The position numbers were made by a program, and so were the translations under genes. 64,000 nt of DNA. Source: Eopsaltria australis (Eukaryota; Chordata; Aves; Passeriformes; Petroicidae). Below the pieces are notes generated by a model, which did not search any database, was not told where the DNA came from, and saw only the letters and a list, made by a program, of their open reading frames with translations. The DNA lies in assembly GCA_034509425.1 (NCBI GenBank), contig JAVTVJ010000072.1, positions 5,422,501 through 5,486,500 of the forward strand. The letters are read 5' to 3'. Numbering within the stretch: position 1 is the first letter of the stretch; each line of letters opens with the position of its first letter. Positions 48,992 to 62,518 of the stretch are shown here, in pieces.

Positions 48992-51900
48992 ATTTTCTAA
49001 TGAAAAATTATGCCAGAAATTCGAAGGCTGCTCTAAGGCTTAGTTGAATTTGACTTTCCATGACACTACTGCACAGGAAGATTATTTATTTCTCTGTGGT
49101 GGTAGCTGGTGAGATACTGTATGTTGCAACTGCATAGTACTGTGCAGGAAAACACTTGAGAGCAGAGACAGAGTTTGTACATTTGAGAAAATGAGGCACT
49201 AATATCCTATTAACAGCTGATGATGATAATGAGTGTATTCCCTAAGGCCTTGAGGAAAGTCAAGAATGAAAATGAGCAATAATTCTCCAGTTTGTTATGT
49301 TTGCTTTAAATGGGATTCCAAGAGGAATCTCTTGCTATTTCTTCAGCAATGACTAAAGATATCATGTTGTCATGAAGTGAATTTTTTGCAAGAGCCAGAG
49401 ATCTGTCATAATCTAGTGGGCTAAAGTCATGTAATAAAAATATATTTTTACACAAAATGAAGAGGTAATGGCATCATCAAATACAAATACTCTCCTACAG
49501 CAACTGGTGGATAATGACTTAAAATACCTTTTTATTTTACGTGACATTCTGGATTTGCCTTGGCAAAAAATGTAACTGAGTGCTTCAAAATTGGCTAAAG
49601 GAGACTGGGCACCTAATAACCATAGATATTTTTGAAATACCTAGTGAGAAAAAATCCTGTCACCATTACTGAAACACTTTTCCTGTGAAGAATTAATGTA
49701 TAAAGTAGAGAGGTGGAAGATAGAGGGAAAATTACTTTCTGAAGAACAATATATCCAGTATTTAAATGAAATGATGCATTATCTCTTTATATCTTATTAA
49801 TTAGAATAGCTTTATATTATAAAACTCATTATTAGGCTACCTGCTTGTCAGCAAGGTTGTCATGCAGCATTAGTGAACCTGACCACGATACACACTGTGA
49901 TTGAGCCATGGCAGCGTGTGGAGGTGGCCCAAATTCCACTTAGGATCCTTGCCTTAGAGAGCTGAGCCCTCTGCCATAGAAGTATCTGAGTATCTTTGGG
50001 GTGAAGGTCACAAGGCCTAGGTGAGATGGGCACCTACACAGCAGTGTGTGGGTGGAATGATGGGGTTTCCTGTATGAGGTTTGTTCTCCCTCTCCCATTC
50101 TTGAAGTCTAGCATTAAATGCAGCAATACCCCTTACATTAAGTGGAGACTTGATCACAACCTCAAGTGTAAAAAATCACCGTAGGAAATAAGGACTAAAC
50201 TTCCCCAAATGGAAGCCAAAGCATGACATAAGCAAATCCTTTATGCTGACACTTGATTTGAATTCAATATCCTGTATGTACATTGTCCATTTTCTTTAAT
50301 AAACATTGTCATAACAAGAAAGGATTTGCTGCAACTAGGAATTGCACATAATACCTTCAGATTTTTTTGATAGCTTCCATGGAGCTCTGAGAATAATTAT
50401 TAGCTGTTTTGTGGTGAAACCTGCCAGTTTTTTGTTACTATAAGTGTCACCTTCAGTGATCTCTTTGATTATAGTACGTTATGTTTCACAGCACAATCTA
50501 TTCAGAAAAAAGTGAGTAACTTAATGGTGTTTTTGACTTCAGTCTTTATGTGTTCCTCCACATAGATGTGGGTGAAACAAGTTCTCCTGTAAGGAGGAAG
50601 TATCCCCATAATGTCTTCAGTAAAAAAAAAAACCAACTTAGATTGTTATTTTTGTTGTGTACAGTGAAGTGAGTTAAAACTCAGTGTGACAAGCTGACTG
50701 AAAAGTATAGCTGCTTCTGTTTGCTTTTCCTCACACATACCTCTGATAAAGCAGTGTGGCCTCTTTAATTTGTTACTGCACTCAGACTCAAGATATTCCT
50801 TTGTGTACCCAGCTCCATGTGTGGGGCAACTTTAGGAAGTTACTTTTCCCTTGCTGAACCCTGTTGTTTATCTGAAAAGCAAAGGTAATGGTGCAGACTT
50901 TGCTCAGTGCTTCGAGACTTGCTTGTTGGAAGGACTGTGCAAGAGTGAGGTACAGTAATTCCCACTGTTCTTCAAAACTGTATTTTTTTAGTTTAACCAA
51001 AGCAGTTTCAGTAACTTCTAGTTTAATTATTTTACCTTTTATTTTCTATTTATACCACTAATATACCACTTTATTTAGTGAATTAAATACTCTGAAATTA
51101 CTTTCTAGTGTAGAATTCTGGCTAATATATTTACTGTCTTAATACAACAGCTTTAGTTCTATTGCAAAATTAAAATGCAGATGAGATGAACTGCCTGAAG
51201 AAAGAATATTCACTTAATAAACTAGTTTATTACTATAACACTGTTGTCTGGAAACAATTTTTCAAAGCCTATTAACATACATAAAAACATTGTTATCTCT
51301 GTGTTTGTTTGAAATAACTCTGAAACATCTTTTGCAGAGGAGTTGAATTTGAAAGATGAGGTGACCTAGGTGAAAATTGCTAGATTTTATGATTGCTATT
51401 TATTGCTGCCTTCATGGTTAGTTTATTACACTTCTGGATGTATTCACTATTTATATACATGGATAATACTTTGAGAATCCTTATAAGATCTTGAAATCAA
51501 TTTACATGTTGCGGTACTTTAAAAAGTTCAAAAGCGAAATGCAAAAAATATTTCTTCTGTGTATGCAATTTTTGAGTTTATTGATAATTTACTCATTATT
51601 TTTGAAGGGGGAGAATATAAATACAGCTCTAAACTTACTTTTTGTCTCACACAACTAATTTAATGTAAAGCAAAATGCATACTTTCCCCATGATGGTCCT
51701 GACATAGCTCTAAACTAGGCGTGATACAGTTTCACCAAGTTGTATATGGTACTGTTCTCTAGAGAACTCTATGTATCAACAAGGATATGAGGTTATTAAA
51801 GAATAAATTATATACATGTGTTTTTATATATATAATTCAGATGCAGTAATTTTTCTGCAGAGGAAGGAAAGGCAGGCACCATCTTAATGCAGGTGGCACA

Positions 51901-54900
51901 TATCTAGTGTAAGCACCACACCAGAGAGGTGCCACACCTCCACATGTTGTCTAAAGGAATAAGACACAAAGGCAACACGTAGATACAAGGACCCCTATAT
52001 GTTGCTCTGAATCAGCAGCCTACGCTGTTACCTTTTTGCTATTTTTTTCTGTTGTACTCCTTATGCAGTTTTCCCATTCCAGATTTTTGTAAAGAAAATT
52101 CATAGCAAAACTTTATGTATTGAATATAATCCTGTAGAGAGGAGAAAAAAAGTCTGGGAGACACCATGAGGCCTTTCTGTCAGTCATTAATATCTCTATT
52201 CTTATTATAAGGAGAATTCTTCTTTAAGAAGTTTTCTGCAGGACCCTGATCCCCGATCAGCTGGTCAGCCATAGGTCCTGGGTCCCCTGGGCAGGAGAGA
52301 TCTGAGGGGAGTAGGCTGAGCTTTGGTGCTGCTGCAGGCTCAGCCCTCGATCTCAGCCCACACCACTTGCCTGGCTGGGTGTCACAGGGCAGCAGTGCAG
52401 GGGTTAGTGCCTGCCCGCTGGCCTTGTGTCCCCTGTGGCCTCTGCTAACCTGCCTGAGGGCCAGCCCCACTCCTGTGCCTCCTAATGACTACCGAACAAA
52501 TGTTTTTCTGATGACTTCAGATGCAGTTATCTTGATGTTCTCCCCTGGTGGATATTTAGGTCTTGATTAGATTGCTCAATTTTACAGTACTTGATAAAGC
52601 TAGGAGTTTGAAATGCTGGCCAAAGAAATAGTGCCTTCCTTGTGTTCTGGTATCTGTTAGAAAGCAAATTTCCTTTACTCCCCTCTTGTTTTTTCCCTTT
52701 TCCTTTACCCTCCATTTCCTGGTTTTTTTCCTTTTTCCTTTTTTTTGAGGGTAATTGGAAAAGAAGCTCCCAGATTTCAGAAAAGAACTATTAGTGTGGT
52801 TATTTCAGTGCTTTCCTGGGCAAGTTAGTTGATATTAAGGCACTTTGACACATTACAATAGGGTAAGAGGGATTATCCTCAAATTGATGGAAAGATGGCT
52901 GGTGATTTCCTTTTGTAACTGAGACTTGTGAGTAAACCAGAGACATAGTTGTGTTAAAGCCAACCTGTAATTATATTAATTAGAATAAACTAATAACTTA
53001 GTATTTATAATTTATTTCATGTTATTAACATATTTTTAGATCAATTCAGAAATGTAGGCATGAATTGGGACTGACAATTACAATTTAATTACTATAATAC
53101 ATCTCTTTTGATACATAGAGAAGTAAAATGGTCAACAGGCCATTACACATCTTTTATTTAAGAGAAGTACATATAAATGACAAAATGAAAAATGCTTGCA
53201 GACAAGGTTTTTAGAAGACTGTCAAAAGATGTCAGGTGATGCACTCAGGTGCACATTTCGATGCCATTAGCTGAAGATACACATATGAAAGGAACTGTAT
53301 AAACTTCAGGGACCATTTCACTTGCACATATTTTCCCTTGTACTCACAGAATACAAATAGACATTATAAAGCTGGGTGGGGCTGCCAAGGAGATTAACTT
53401 CTTATTAACAAAACTTCATTAGGAGTCTAACACCTCCATACTCCAGTCTGGAAGTATATTAACTCTTTCAAGATTAAGGTATTTTTGGTTCTTTACTGAG
53501 TAATCATCTGGGCAATCTCGGTATTTTTCCTTTGTAAAAGTTACCAACAGATAGTGCTGTACATCTGCATTTTCCCAAATGATGGAGATAAAGACAAACA
53601 GTGCTTGATAAAGTGACTGAGACTTATCATGGTGGGGGTAAAAAGAGTTTCTGTGCCTTTGGTATTAGGTGTGGCAGGTTTGAAACAAGGGTTTGCAAGG
53701 TATAATCCAAATATGGCCTTTCACAGAGGTCCAGGCTCTCCATGACTGCAGATGAAACTGCTCCTTTCCAGTATAGAAACCGGGCAGTGAAAACACCATG
53801 CAGGGAAACAGGCAGCATACACAGCAGCTTTCATTTCAGATGTCTTAAGCCAAAGGAATGATTCAGTCTCAGGAACTTATTTTAATCACAGTCGAAGACA
53901 GTCATCCTACTGATCACATATATCCTCCTCTACGCAACATTGTCTCCACACAGGACATTGCACCAAAGCATAAAAAGTCCCTTATGTCAAAGGAATATTT
54001 GACTGCTAAAAAAATTGAATTCTTTGAATGCGGCATGTAGCAGCATGTTCTGCCACTTTATGGAATTCAAATTGTTTACATTTGTTAAAAAACCAAGACT
54101 AAACAGAATGAAATAAAGGAGTAGGCAGTGAGCAATGTAGCACATTATTTTGTATATGCCAAGAGGGGTAGCTGGGATTTACCTCACAGAGACTGAAATA
54201 TGTGCCACTAACAGAGCCTAAACCCAAGGATAACTAGATCCCTACAGAGGACTGACTTTGTCCAAGTAGCTCAAACCATCTACTTTACCCACAGATTAGT
54301 GAACATGCACAAGTTGTAATTCACACAACACCTTTATAGTTTTAACTTTTTGCTCCCTTTTCTTCCAACAAGGAAACATTAGGATTTATTACTAAATTGA
54401 TGAAGAGCTGCATATAACTTTAAAAAAACCTGGTACATTTTCCCCCAAATATGTACATACTAAAATAACCTAACCCAATAACCTTTTTTTTAGTAATTAT
54501 TAATTTTATATTATCAGTGAATTCCAATGCTTCTAATTTTCAAAAGTTGTATTTAGTTCTTACTCTGTGTTGAATTAAGATGAAAATGGAAATTAAATAA
54601 AAAATGTCAGTAAGCTATCTGAATAAAAATTAATTAAGTGTGGATATGCAGCAGTTATTAAAAAAGTGTTTACTGCTGACAAGACAGTGATAAGACAGTT
54701 TATTAAACCAAAAAGCTGTGCCTGCTCTGTGATTCAAGATTTTTGAACTAGTAGAATTCAGCTTGTCATATTTGCATCATCACTACATTTTTAGTGAAAA
54801 AACAAGTTCTCAGTTTTGGGGTTTTTTCCCACATTTTTTTATCTATTGGGAATAAACTTCCTCACCTATGATTAAAAAAAAATTCTGAATCTTCAGAAGT

Positions 54901-57900
54901 GACTATGAGTCCCTTTCAACAAATTCTGGTACCTTATAAAATCTATCCCTCATTTTGCTAGTCTTTTACTAAATTATAGCCAGTATAGGTAGTAAGTAGG
55001 CAGGGCTTAATTCTCATTTTAAGTGAGCTTTGTAGTTTATACTGATATGGGACTTGACAAAAGTTATGATATCCACTAACAATATGATTCTAGTAAGAAC
55101 AGCTGTAATAAAACATTAGAAAATGAAAAATATAGAAGTCAAAATAATAAGCATTTGGACTTATGTGTGTGCGTGTATTTATTAAAGATTGGAGATCTGC
55201 AGTATGTCTTCATTTTATTCTAGTTGCTTTCCATGTATGTAATCCATTATAGATATGGAATATATTTTAAATCAGTACTATTGGGTTGCAAAAATGACTA
55301 ACAGCATTGCAGCTCCTAGGTTCTCTTTATGTGCCATGGTGTGATCTAAAGGAAGACATGGCAGCAAACTTCCCCTCACAGGCTATAGCCTGAAACAAGA
55401 CCTGAAATATTACTGATGCTGTTTGCATGTAGATAACCTCCAAAGCACAGTCAGTTATGCAAAGCCTGCTTGTTTCCAACACTTACAATGCAATCCTCAA
55501 TTTTGGTATAAGGGTGTATTTTTAACCAGTTTATTTCTTTACCAATCTCTCTATACTGAAATATAAAGCTTTTTTGAGATATTTGCCTTTGTCCATGAGC
55601 CTTGACATGCTTTGGTCACTGTATAAATTACAAAATACCCTTAGCCATGGCCATTCTCTCAAAGACCAGTAACAGATTACACACAAATTTTACTGAGACA
55701 GTTATGATCAAACCAGAAATTATGGAAAGAGTTTTTTTCTGTGGGCAAAATATACAGTTTTTAAAGCATCAACTGAACAAGGCAAAATATTAGGAAGTAT
55801 TTTGCTGGAAAATGCACAAGCCTTGCATTCCTTTACCTCCATTTTCAAGTCCTTGTCTTTGCATATAAAACTCCCTTATTTTATCAGTGTTTATTTTGTT
55901 GGCCATCCAAATATTTTAAAATCCATTTTGTATGTATGTTCCTTACTGTGTGGTTTATACTAAGAAAGTTTGAAGCCATTTTCACAGTTTTTCGATGTAG
56001 ATATCTGCAAAAGGGTGATGAAATGTTGTCATGACAATGTAGTATTTTATTTTTCATGTTTGTATCTGTTTATCTAGTATATATTAAAAAAAGACTGAGG
56101 TACATCAGCCCAGGATGATTTCTCCTGGAGTTATTGTTTCCAGATTGTCATTTGAACGATGCAATTTGTCAAAGTTTGACTTTGTTAAGTTGAAAGCCTT
56201 TTTTTTCCCCAACCTCAGCAAGGGAACTGCTACAATTATGACTTTCAGTGGCTTTCCTTTTTTTTTTTTCAGTAGAGAGCACTCCTACATCTCGATTGCA
56301 AATGAATACAATTATGAGAACATTTATTTCTTCACATACCACTCTCTTTAGTCTGTGTTTTCTCCCTATGTTGTGTTTTCTTATTTTGCCTCCCATTTTT
56401 AGGAACAATATTGTTGTCTAGAGTAAGGAGAATTGTAAATGACTGAAAAGGACCTGCTTTCCTCACTATAGCAGTTTATCAGTGCTCTATGGAGACTATG
56501 GAAGAAATCTGAGCCTGAAAAATGTTCCATGAGTTTACATTTCATCTATAGTTTATTCCTATACCAAACTTCTACAAGCAAAAAATGTGTAAATAATGGA
56601 AGGTGTTGAAAAGCTCATAAAGACTCAGAGAGGATTATAAATAACTACTGTGAGAAGATGTTATTTTGGTGCTTAGGTGAGCAAGTTGCTTACTAATGAC
56701 TACTCCAAACCCCATTTTCTATTTTTATTACCTATTCTGCCTTAATTTCTACTCAAGCCTTTGTGTGCTGGATAAATTGTTGGAATTTCCTTATATCCAG
56801 CCAGGACAGAAAATACCACCTCTACTTCTGCATGGCAATACAGATCCAATAAGTGGGAATGTCCTGTACATGTTTTGTACACATTCATGTGCATTACCCA
56901 GTTGCTACTTCATCAGAGCTGAGTTGGGGAACAGTGTCTTACCATACATTCTTCTCTCTTTCCTTCCTAAATGATGGTAATAAGGGATGTGATGATCCTT
57001 GGGCTATAGGCAGTCTCTGGCACCATCAGATGCCCCACCAGGGAGGGCATGGCCTGCTCTTGAGCCACTCTTAGCTCCCAGTTCAGCCTCCACTCTGGAG
57101 GAGCCTGCTCATCCTGCTTCCTGGCACACTTAAGCAAAACCTAAAGAAAATAAATGTTTAGTGCTATCACAGGTGAGAACTGCAGCCTTTAATTGATAGG
57201 TATCTGAGGCAGAAACAAAACCTATGTTTTCCAGTGCCACAAGGTGCCCAAGGTCCGTAGGACAATGCATGTGCTTTTCCTTAGATTAGTTTTGAAGTTC
57301 ACTCCTTTGGGCTTTGAAATCTCAGTTATACTGCAAGAACTCACAGCCTGTGAATATCTCCATAAAGTCAGCAACTATCACCATTATCTAAATAAAAGGA
57401 TGTACCATTTAAAATATGAGTACAGGAGGAAATACCAGATGGCCATTTCTCTTCTTTCCCCATAGTCTGATTAAAAATTTGTCAAGCAAGGGAAACAGAT
57501 CCAAAATAAATTTATTTTGCTGCAGAACCTTACTCCTCAGTTGTACAGAAGTATGGAAAACTTTGGAGGTAAATTCCATTTCACCTCTGGAAGTTACTGT
57601 AATTTGCTTTAGTTTCATTTAATCACATAATTTAATGTAGGGACCTAGACAAAAATATTCCCTGTTCTTGACCAGGAGGGTTAGAGAAAGAGACCTGCAC
57701 CCAGCTGGTCACCGAGTTTTGATCTGCATTGCAAAATACTAAAAAAGATAGTGGAAAGTGCCAGCTTAGGTCAGGAAATAGTGCTAGGTACTCTCCAGGG
57801 AAGAACATTTTCCCCCCAGCCTTTCAGGGTAGGTGTTAAAAGAAGGGCATGTATCCTTTTGTTTCGAGAAACAGCAGCATGTTCTCATCTGCTGCATCTA

Positions 57901-60900
57901 ATATTGAACTGATATTCTAGTCTTAGTCTAAAAATCCTTACCAGGGCTTCTTCTACATTAGCAAAACCAAAACCCCCAGTGTATTATTTTAGAACTCAGA
58001 CAAGCTTGGATGAAAGAAAGCACCATGGACAATTCCACCCCAAGGTGCATAGCTGTAAGTAGAGAAAATTTAAGTAGCCAGGAACAATAAGATTAAAAAG
58101 TAAAAATATTCAAATTCTGCTAGATTGCCTTAATATTTGTTTTTCAATGAAATGGACTTATTTTTAGTTTGAAGAAGGAATCAAATATTCTGTTTCACTG
58201 TGTGGATTTGGGAATAAATACAGTTAGTCCAGGACTTGATTGACAGCAAAAATACCCAACTGAAATTTAGTGGAGCACTGATAAATGTCAGCTTTAGCCT
58301 TCCCCAGAACCCTGGGGAAATGAAACTGGTCTCTCTGGAGCTCTGTAAGGTTGCCGCTTTTTTTCACTTTGAGATGTGAATCAATTGATTTGATGAAAAG
58401 TAATTTATCAAGGGGTAAAAGCAGCAGGATAATTTACAGTGCAATGAGATGATTTGCCATCCCTAAAATTGCTTTCCTGAAATCTAAAACTATGTACAGT
58501 CCTTTCCTTGGCAAGGCTATTAGTAGGGCTGCTCTTTGCTTCCCTCTGCTTTGGCCACAATCTTCTTCCAGTCTGTGATTCTCAGGTCCCTGCCTGCTCA
58601 CCCCAGGCCAAATGCTGGCAGCTGCTGTCTGCATTTCAAGTCTCTTGGCTACTGCTCCCACAGGCAGTCTGACTCTGCTTCATCCTGCACTTGGCATGCT
58701 TGTGGTCCTCACCTCACTGTCCCAGCTCTTGGCTGCCCTGGAGAAACTTTGCTCTTGCCTCTTCAATGTGTATTTCTGCTATAGAGTGGAAACCTCTGGG
58801 TAGTTCCTTGCTAACCAGGCACTCCCAAAGCAGTCTTTCCTAGTCCTTTCCCCTAGGTTCCTATCTATTTACTTTGAGCAGTTGCCTGAGCCACACCTCT
58901 TCACTTTTTCTCAGCCCAGGCTTATAAAAAATCTTCACAGTTCAGATATATCCTCCATTTCATATCAGGACTTATTTATTAACAAAAACACTTCTGTTGA
59001 CACCACATTTTGAAATGGCTTAGACCTACCAATGTGTACCACTTTACAGATCTATTTCTATATCACATGTCAGGTGAACACCATTTATTTAGTCTGGCAG
59101 TGGTCGTTTTTGGGAAGTTTGAGCACCGCACCTACATTGGAGGAGGAAATGATGTTATTTTAAATTGCTGCTTAGTTTTGATATTTAAACTGTTCATAGA
59201 AAACATCTTTCTTTTCTTTTTAGAAAATACTGAAGATTTCCAGCCTTTTGTTTTGCTTAAACTATCTTAAATCTGTTGTCTTTGCAGCTTGCTTTTGGTA
59301 GTTTCTTTTTTATTATATTAATCTAAACTCAATGTTCTTGAACCCATTAATTAAACATCCCTGTAAGGGTTTGCTTATTTTGAACCTAAGAATTAAAGAG
59401 GATTCTGAGACTATTTATGAATCAGATCTCCCATACAGAGTGGAAAAATAGTTCAAACATTTTTGTTGCAAAAACCCCTGGTATATCCCCTAGGCAAACA
59501 GTTCAGCTTTTTGAATTGTACCTGGTAACAGAAAATACACCACTGAGCTACCAAGTGCATTTAAAAAATTTACTGTTTATTGTCTTGCATACAATAAAGT
59601 ATTATTTCCTTCCCAGTCCAGATGAGAATATAACAGTTTTCTGAGCATTTTTGTGGACAGTTTTTTTTTTTTGTCTCATGTCTTCTCTTATTTCCCTGCC
59701 CATGTTTCTTCTCCCCCACCACTACTCTCAAGAGCTGCCTTAAATTACTTATAGTCTTTGTAAGACAAATAAATTGGGGAAAAAAAGAGCAACATAGTTT
59801 GCCTTAAGGCAGACAAGCTGAGAATTTCCTTGGAAATTGTAATCTGAGAGTTGAGGAAAGCAAAATTTGAAGTTATTAAAATATGAGTGAACAATCAGCA
59901 TATTCCATAACTGAGATCAAAACATTGTACAGCAATACATATCTTTTTAAACAGGAATGGTTGCATTCCTAATTTTTTTATAATAAGTAAGCTTCACTGC
60001 ATGGTAACAAAAAATTAAAGCTAGATTTCTTTTCCAGTGACTGAGAATAGTCAGATTCTCAGATCTGGTCTTTACTCTGTAATATTTACTTATACCATCA
60101 TGAACAGGAAGAGAAGATGTAAACAGGTTTCCTTTGTTTTTTTTCTTTCTCTGTAGCTGTAATTTTCTTGCAAGGATCTCTTCTTTAGGGAGTAAAATAA
60201 ACTGCTCAGGTTTGAGTATCATTCCTCCACACTGACTACTCTTTTTGTCTGTGGCAATCCCACAATATCAGATTCTGAAAATCCTGTCTGTTTTAGACAG
60301 AAAAGCTAACACTTTGCCCATGTGTATTTGTAAACCACAAAAAAATAGTATTTCCTATTCATAATTTAATATGTAGAATCTAGCATGAAAGACCCAGAAG
60401 ACCTCACTGAGAGTGAGGCCTCCTTGGGACACTGGAAGGTACATGGAAAGTCTGCTCTCAGAGGAGCTTCCAGAAGGGTAAATAAAGAGAGGAAATAAAA
60501 GAGAGACTTGATGTGACTTGCCCTACTTCGCAGGGAAAGTGACTGCAAAAATCGGGAATAAAACAGAACTGTTCTAACTCATGGGTTGTTACTCTTACAA
60601 GTGGAATTCAGGTTTTGTAGGCACCTCAAAATGTCATTTTCATTGCCAGTGAAACAGTCAGAGCAAAACATTCTTGAGTAAAAAAAGGCAGATAATCATA
60701 CACATGCCAAAAAAGGTTGAACTAGATTTATGAAGGATTTGCCATGCAATGTAGCTGAATTCTTTTAAGGAAATTGTGTGAATTGGAATAAGCTTTAAGT
60801 ATAAGACATTTATATAAGTTTGATGTGCTTTGATTCTTACATGAGGACAATTGCAATCTATCAGTGGAAATATATCTTGAAATATCTAGCAAATGAAAAC

Positions 60901-61049
60901 AGCTTTCAGGTTTTAATGGTGTTAATACTTCTTGTTTGTTAAAAACAAGTCTTCAAACTACTGAAATGAGTATCTGTAGTGTTTTCAATTCACCTATTCG
61001 AGTTTCTGGCTAAATGACAGCACACTTACCACAATTTACCTGATTTTGC
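48992..61049. other. Non-coding unique sequence
   Basis: About 12 kb of AT-rich sequence without supportable genes or recognised repeats. A GC-richer patch at about 52230-52490 has an overlapping 96-codon minus and 67-codon plus frame, neither with a domain. Another GC-richer patch at about 58500-58900 contains an 86-codon-scale frame on each strand; both read as low-information Leu/Ser/Cys-rich protein. Homopolymers are common but short. I see no tRNA, snRNA or hairpin gene. Confidence 0.5.
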
Positions 61050-61109
61050 TGTGAGACGAGGATTAGGAATAGGCAAAGCAGGCTCAAGCTTTGTAGAATA
61101 TAAAGGAAA

Positions 61110-61115
61110 TTTATT
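61110..61115 (-). promoter_or_regulatory. Polyadenylation signal of the ERV remnant
   Basis: AATAAA on the minus strand, within TTATTAATAAATTTCC. It is followed by about 60 bases ending in the LTR terminus TCTCACA. Its position near the end of the element fixes the minus orientation. Confidence 0.6.
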
Positions 61116-61699
61116 AATAAGCCTAAAACAAAAAGAAAAAACCAAGAAAACACCAGAATAAACTCCTCAGACCACCTCTCCTCCCCCCACCTCTCCAGTT
61201 CTTACCCACTGACAATACAAAAAGACAACACTTTGCCTTTCAGTCAGTTTACTGCCTCTAAAATAGTCTTTTCTCAGTTCATGTAGAGAGAGAAGTCTCT
61301 CTTGCTTATACCATGGACTCTGTAAGAAAATACAGTTTTTATGGCTTTTAGCCTCACAACCACCAGCTGCCTGGGAGGAAAATCTGCTTGTTGTGGAAGA
61401 TCCCTCCCCCCACCCCAGTAGTCTTCCCGCAGCTACAACAGGGGGGTCATGACAGTCCATGGGGTACCCTTTTAAGGATGAGCAGTTCTATTGCAGCAGC
61501 AAAGAAAATCCCCTTCTTCTGTGTCTAGCAACACAGGTTCTCTTGGCAACACAAATTCTCCAGCATTCCCCGGGGCCAGGGATGGCTCACAGCATCTTCT
61601 GTGTCTCATCACAAGCTTTTCATCAGGCTGCACTTATTTCAGCACCTACTCATCTCCAGCCAGGTGTCTTGGCTCACTGGCTATAGTTAGAATATCACA

Positions 61700-61710
61700 T
61701 CCCCCCTTTT
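61700..61710 (-). other. Polypurine-tract-like sequence before an LTR start
   Basis: On the minus strand AAAAGGGGGGA is followed at once by TGTGATATTC. In retroviruses a purine run of this kind primes plus-strand DNA synthesis and abuts the 3' LTR. Its precise placement next to a TGTGAT start is the main argument that an internal retroviral piece lies to the right. Confidence 0.6.
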
Positions 61711-61938
61711 GGACTATTTCTTCATATATTACAGGGAATATATTAGCTTAGTCCCAATCATGGTTCCACAAAAGAATTTTCAGCTTCATTATTGAAGCAC
61801 TCTTCATGCACCTCCCTCTAGGCATCAGTTCTGCTTCTTTCACTGACTGTATTTATGTAGATGTCCTCACTCGTTCCTCTTTCTGTACAAGGAAGGATGG
61901 GTGCCTGGAAGTTTAGTCTGGGCATGGATAGAGTTAAT

Positions 61939-61977
61939 CTCTCCCTCTCCCTCTCTCCCTCTCTCTCTCTCTCTCTA
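61939..61977 (+). repeat. (CT)n / (CCCTCT)n microsatellite
   Basis: A pyrimidine repeat of about 39 bases, beginning with CTCTCC-type units and ending in a pure CT run. It lies inside the ERV remnant (GA-rich on that element's sense strand). Length is probably variable. Confidence 0.95.
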
Positions 61978-62401
61978 GCATTGTGACGATCATGTAGTCT
62001 CTCCAGGCTGTTTGAAAAGTCAGAGCCAGATGGCAGAAGCTCTCAGAGTCTCTGTGCCCTGGCTCTGGGAAGTTGGCTCAGTCCGGTAGGGCCGGCCGGG
62101 CCTGGGGTGACAGGGCAGGGTCTGGCCCGAGCTGGATGGAATCGGTCCAGAGCGGCGGGGCCTGGCCCTCCCCACTGCACCTGACATGTTGGTGGGCTGA
62201 AAAGTATCTGCAGAGAGCCCACACTGGTTCCTCTCCCATGCCCAGCTGCAGCTGCACTGCTGCTCTAAACCTCCCTTTTTCCCAATCAGCTCCCTCAGTG
62301 GGAGGGGGAAGAAGGCCCAGTCTTACTGGCGAGAGAAGCAGAGGAGCTGCTGCACTCTGAAGAACAAGAAGGCTAAGAAGAAGAGGCTCAGAGGTCCTCT
62401 G

Positions 62402-62487
62402 CTTATATATGATTTTTTTCCTTGAAAGTGGATCAACTTTTAATTGGTTTTCCTACATATCAATACTTAAAACCCCCTGGTTATTGG
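62402..62487 (-). promoter_or_regulatory. CCAAT/TATA promoter block of the ERV remnant
   Basis: On the minus strand CCAAT occurs at 62483-62487 and again at 62443-62447, followed by ATATATAAG at 62402-62410. Spacing between the boxes (about 35 and 75 bases to the TATA) is that of an ordinary pol II promoter. It lies just inside the right end of the element (62518), the place for an LTR U3 promoter. Activity is not known. Confidence 0.55.
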
Positions 62488-62518
62488 CTCTCTCTCTCAG
62501 GAAGGAAGTTGTATCACA

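Larger units (their letters stand above)
61050..62518 (-). mobile_element. Composite LTR-type endogenous retrovirus remnant
   Basis: A minus-oriented element bounded by TGTGAGAC (left) and GTATCACA (right), inverted ends matching at 7 of 8 bases. The six bases outside are TTTTGC and TCCTGC, a possible decayed 6-bp target-site duplication. At the right is a promoter block (two CCAAT boxes, TATATAAG). At the left an AATAAA lies at 61110-61115, about 65 bases from the end, preceded by a pyrimidine tract. Within the block a purine tract (AAAAGGGGGGA, plus 61700-61710) sits directly before TGTGATAT (61699), exactly like the polypurine tract that precedes a 3' LTR. So 61050-61699 may be a 650-bp 3' LTR and 61700 onward the retroviral 3' interior, or the whole may be one long LTR. 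The layout resembles avian ERVL-class elements. No viral reading frame is kept. Confidence 0.65.

Noticed and set aside
48578..49000. 140- and 129-codon frames at the solo LTR
   Set aside because: They lie within a non-coding LTR, on both strands, and result from GC-rich sequence with few stops.
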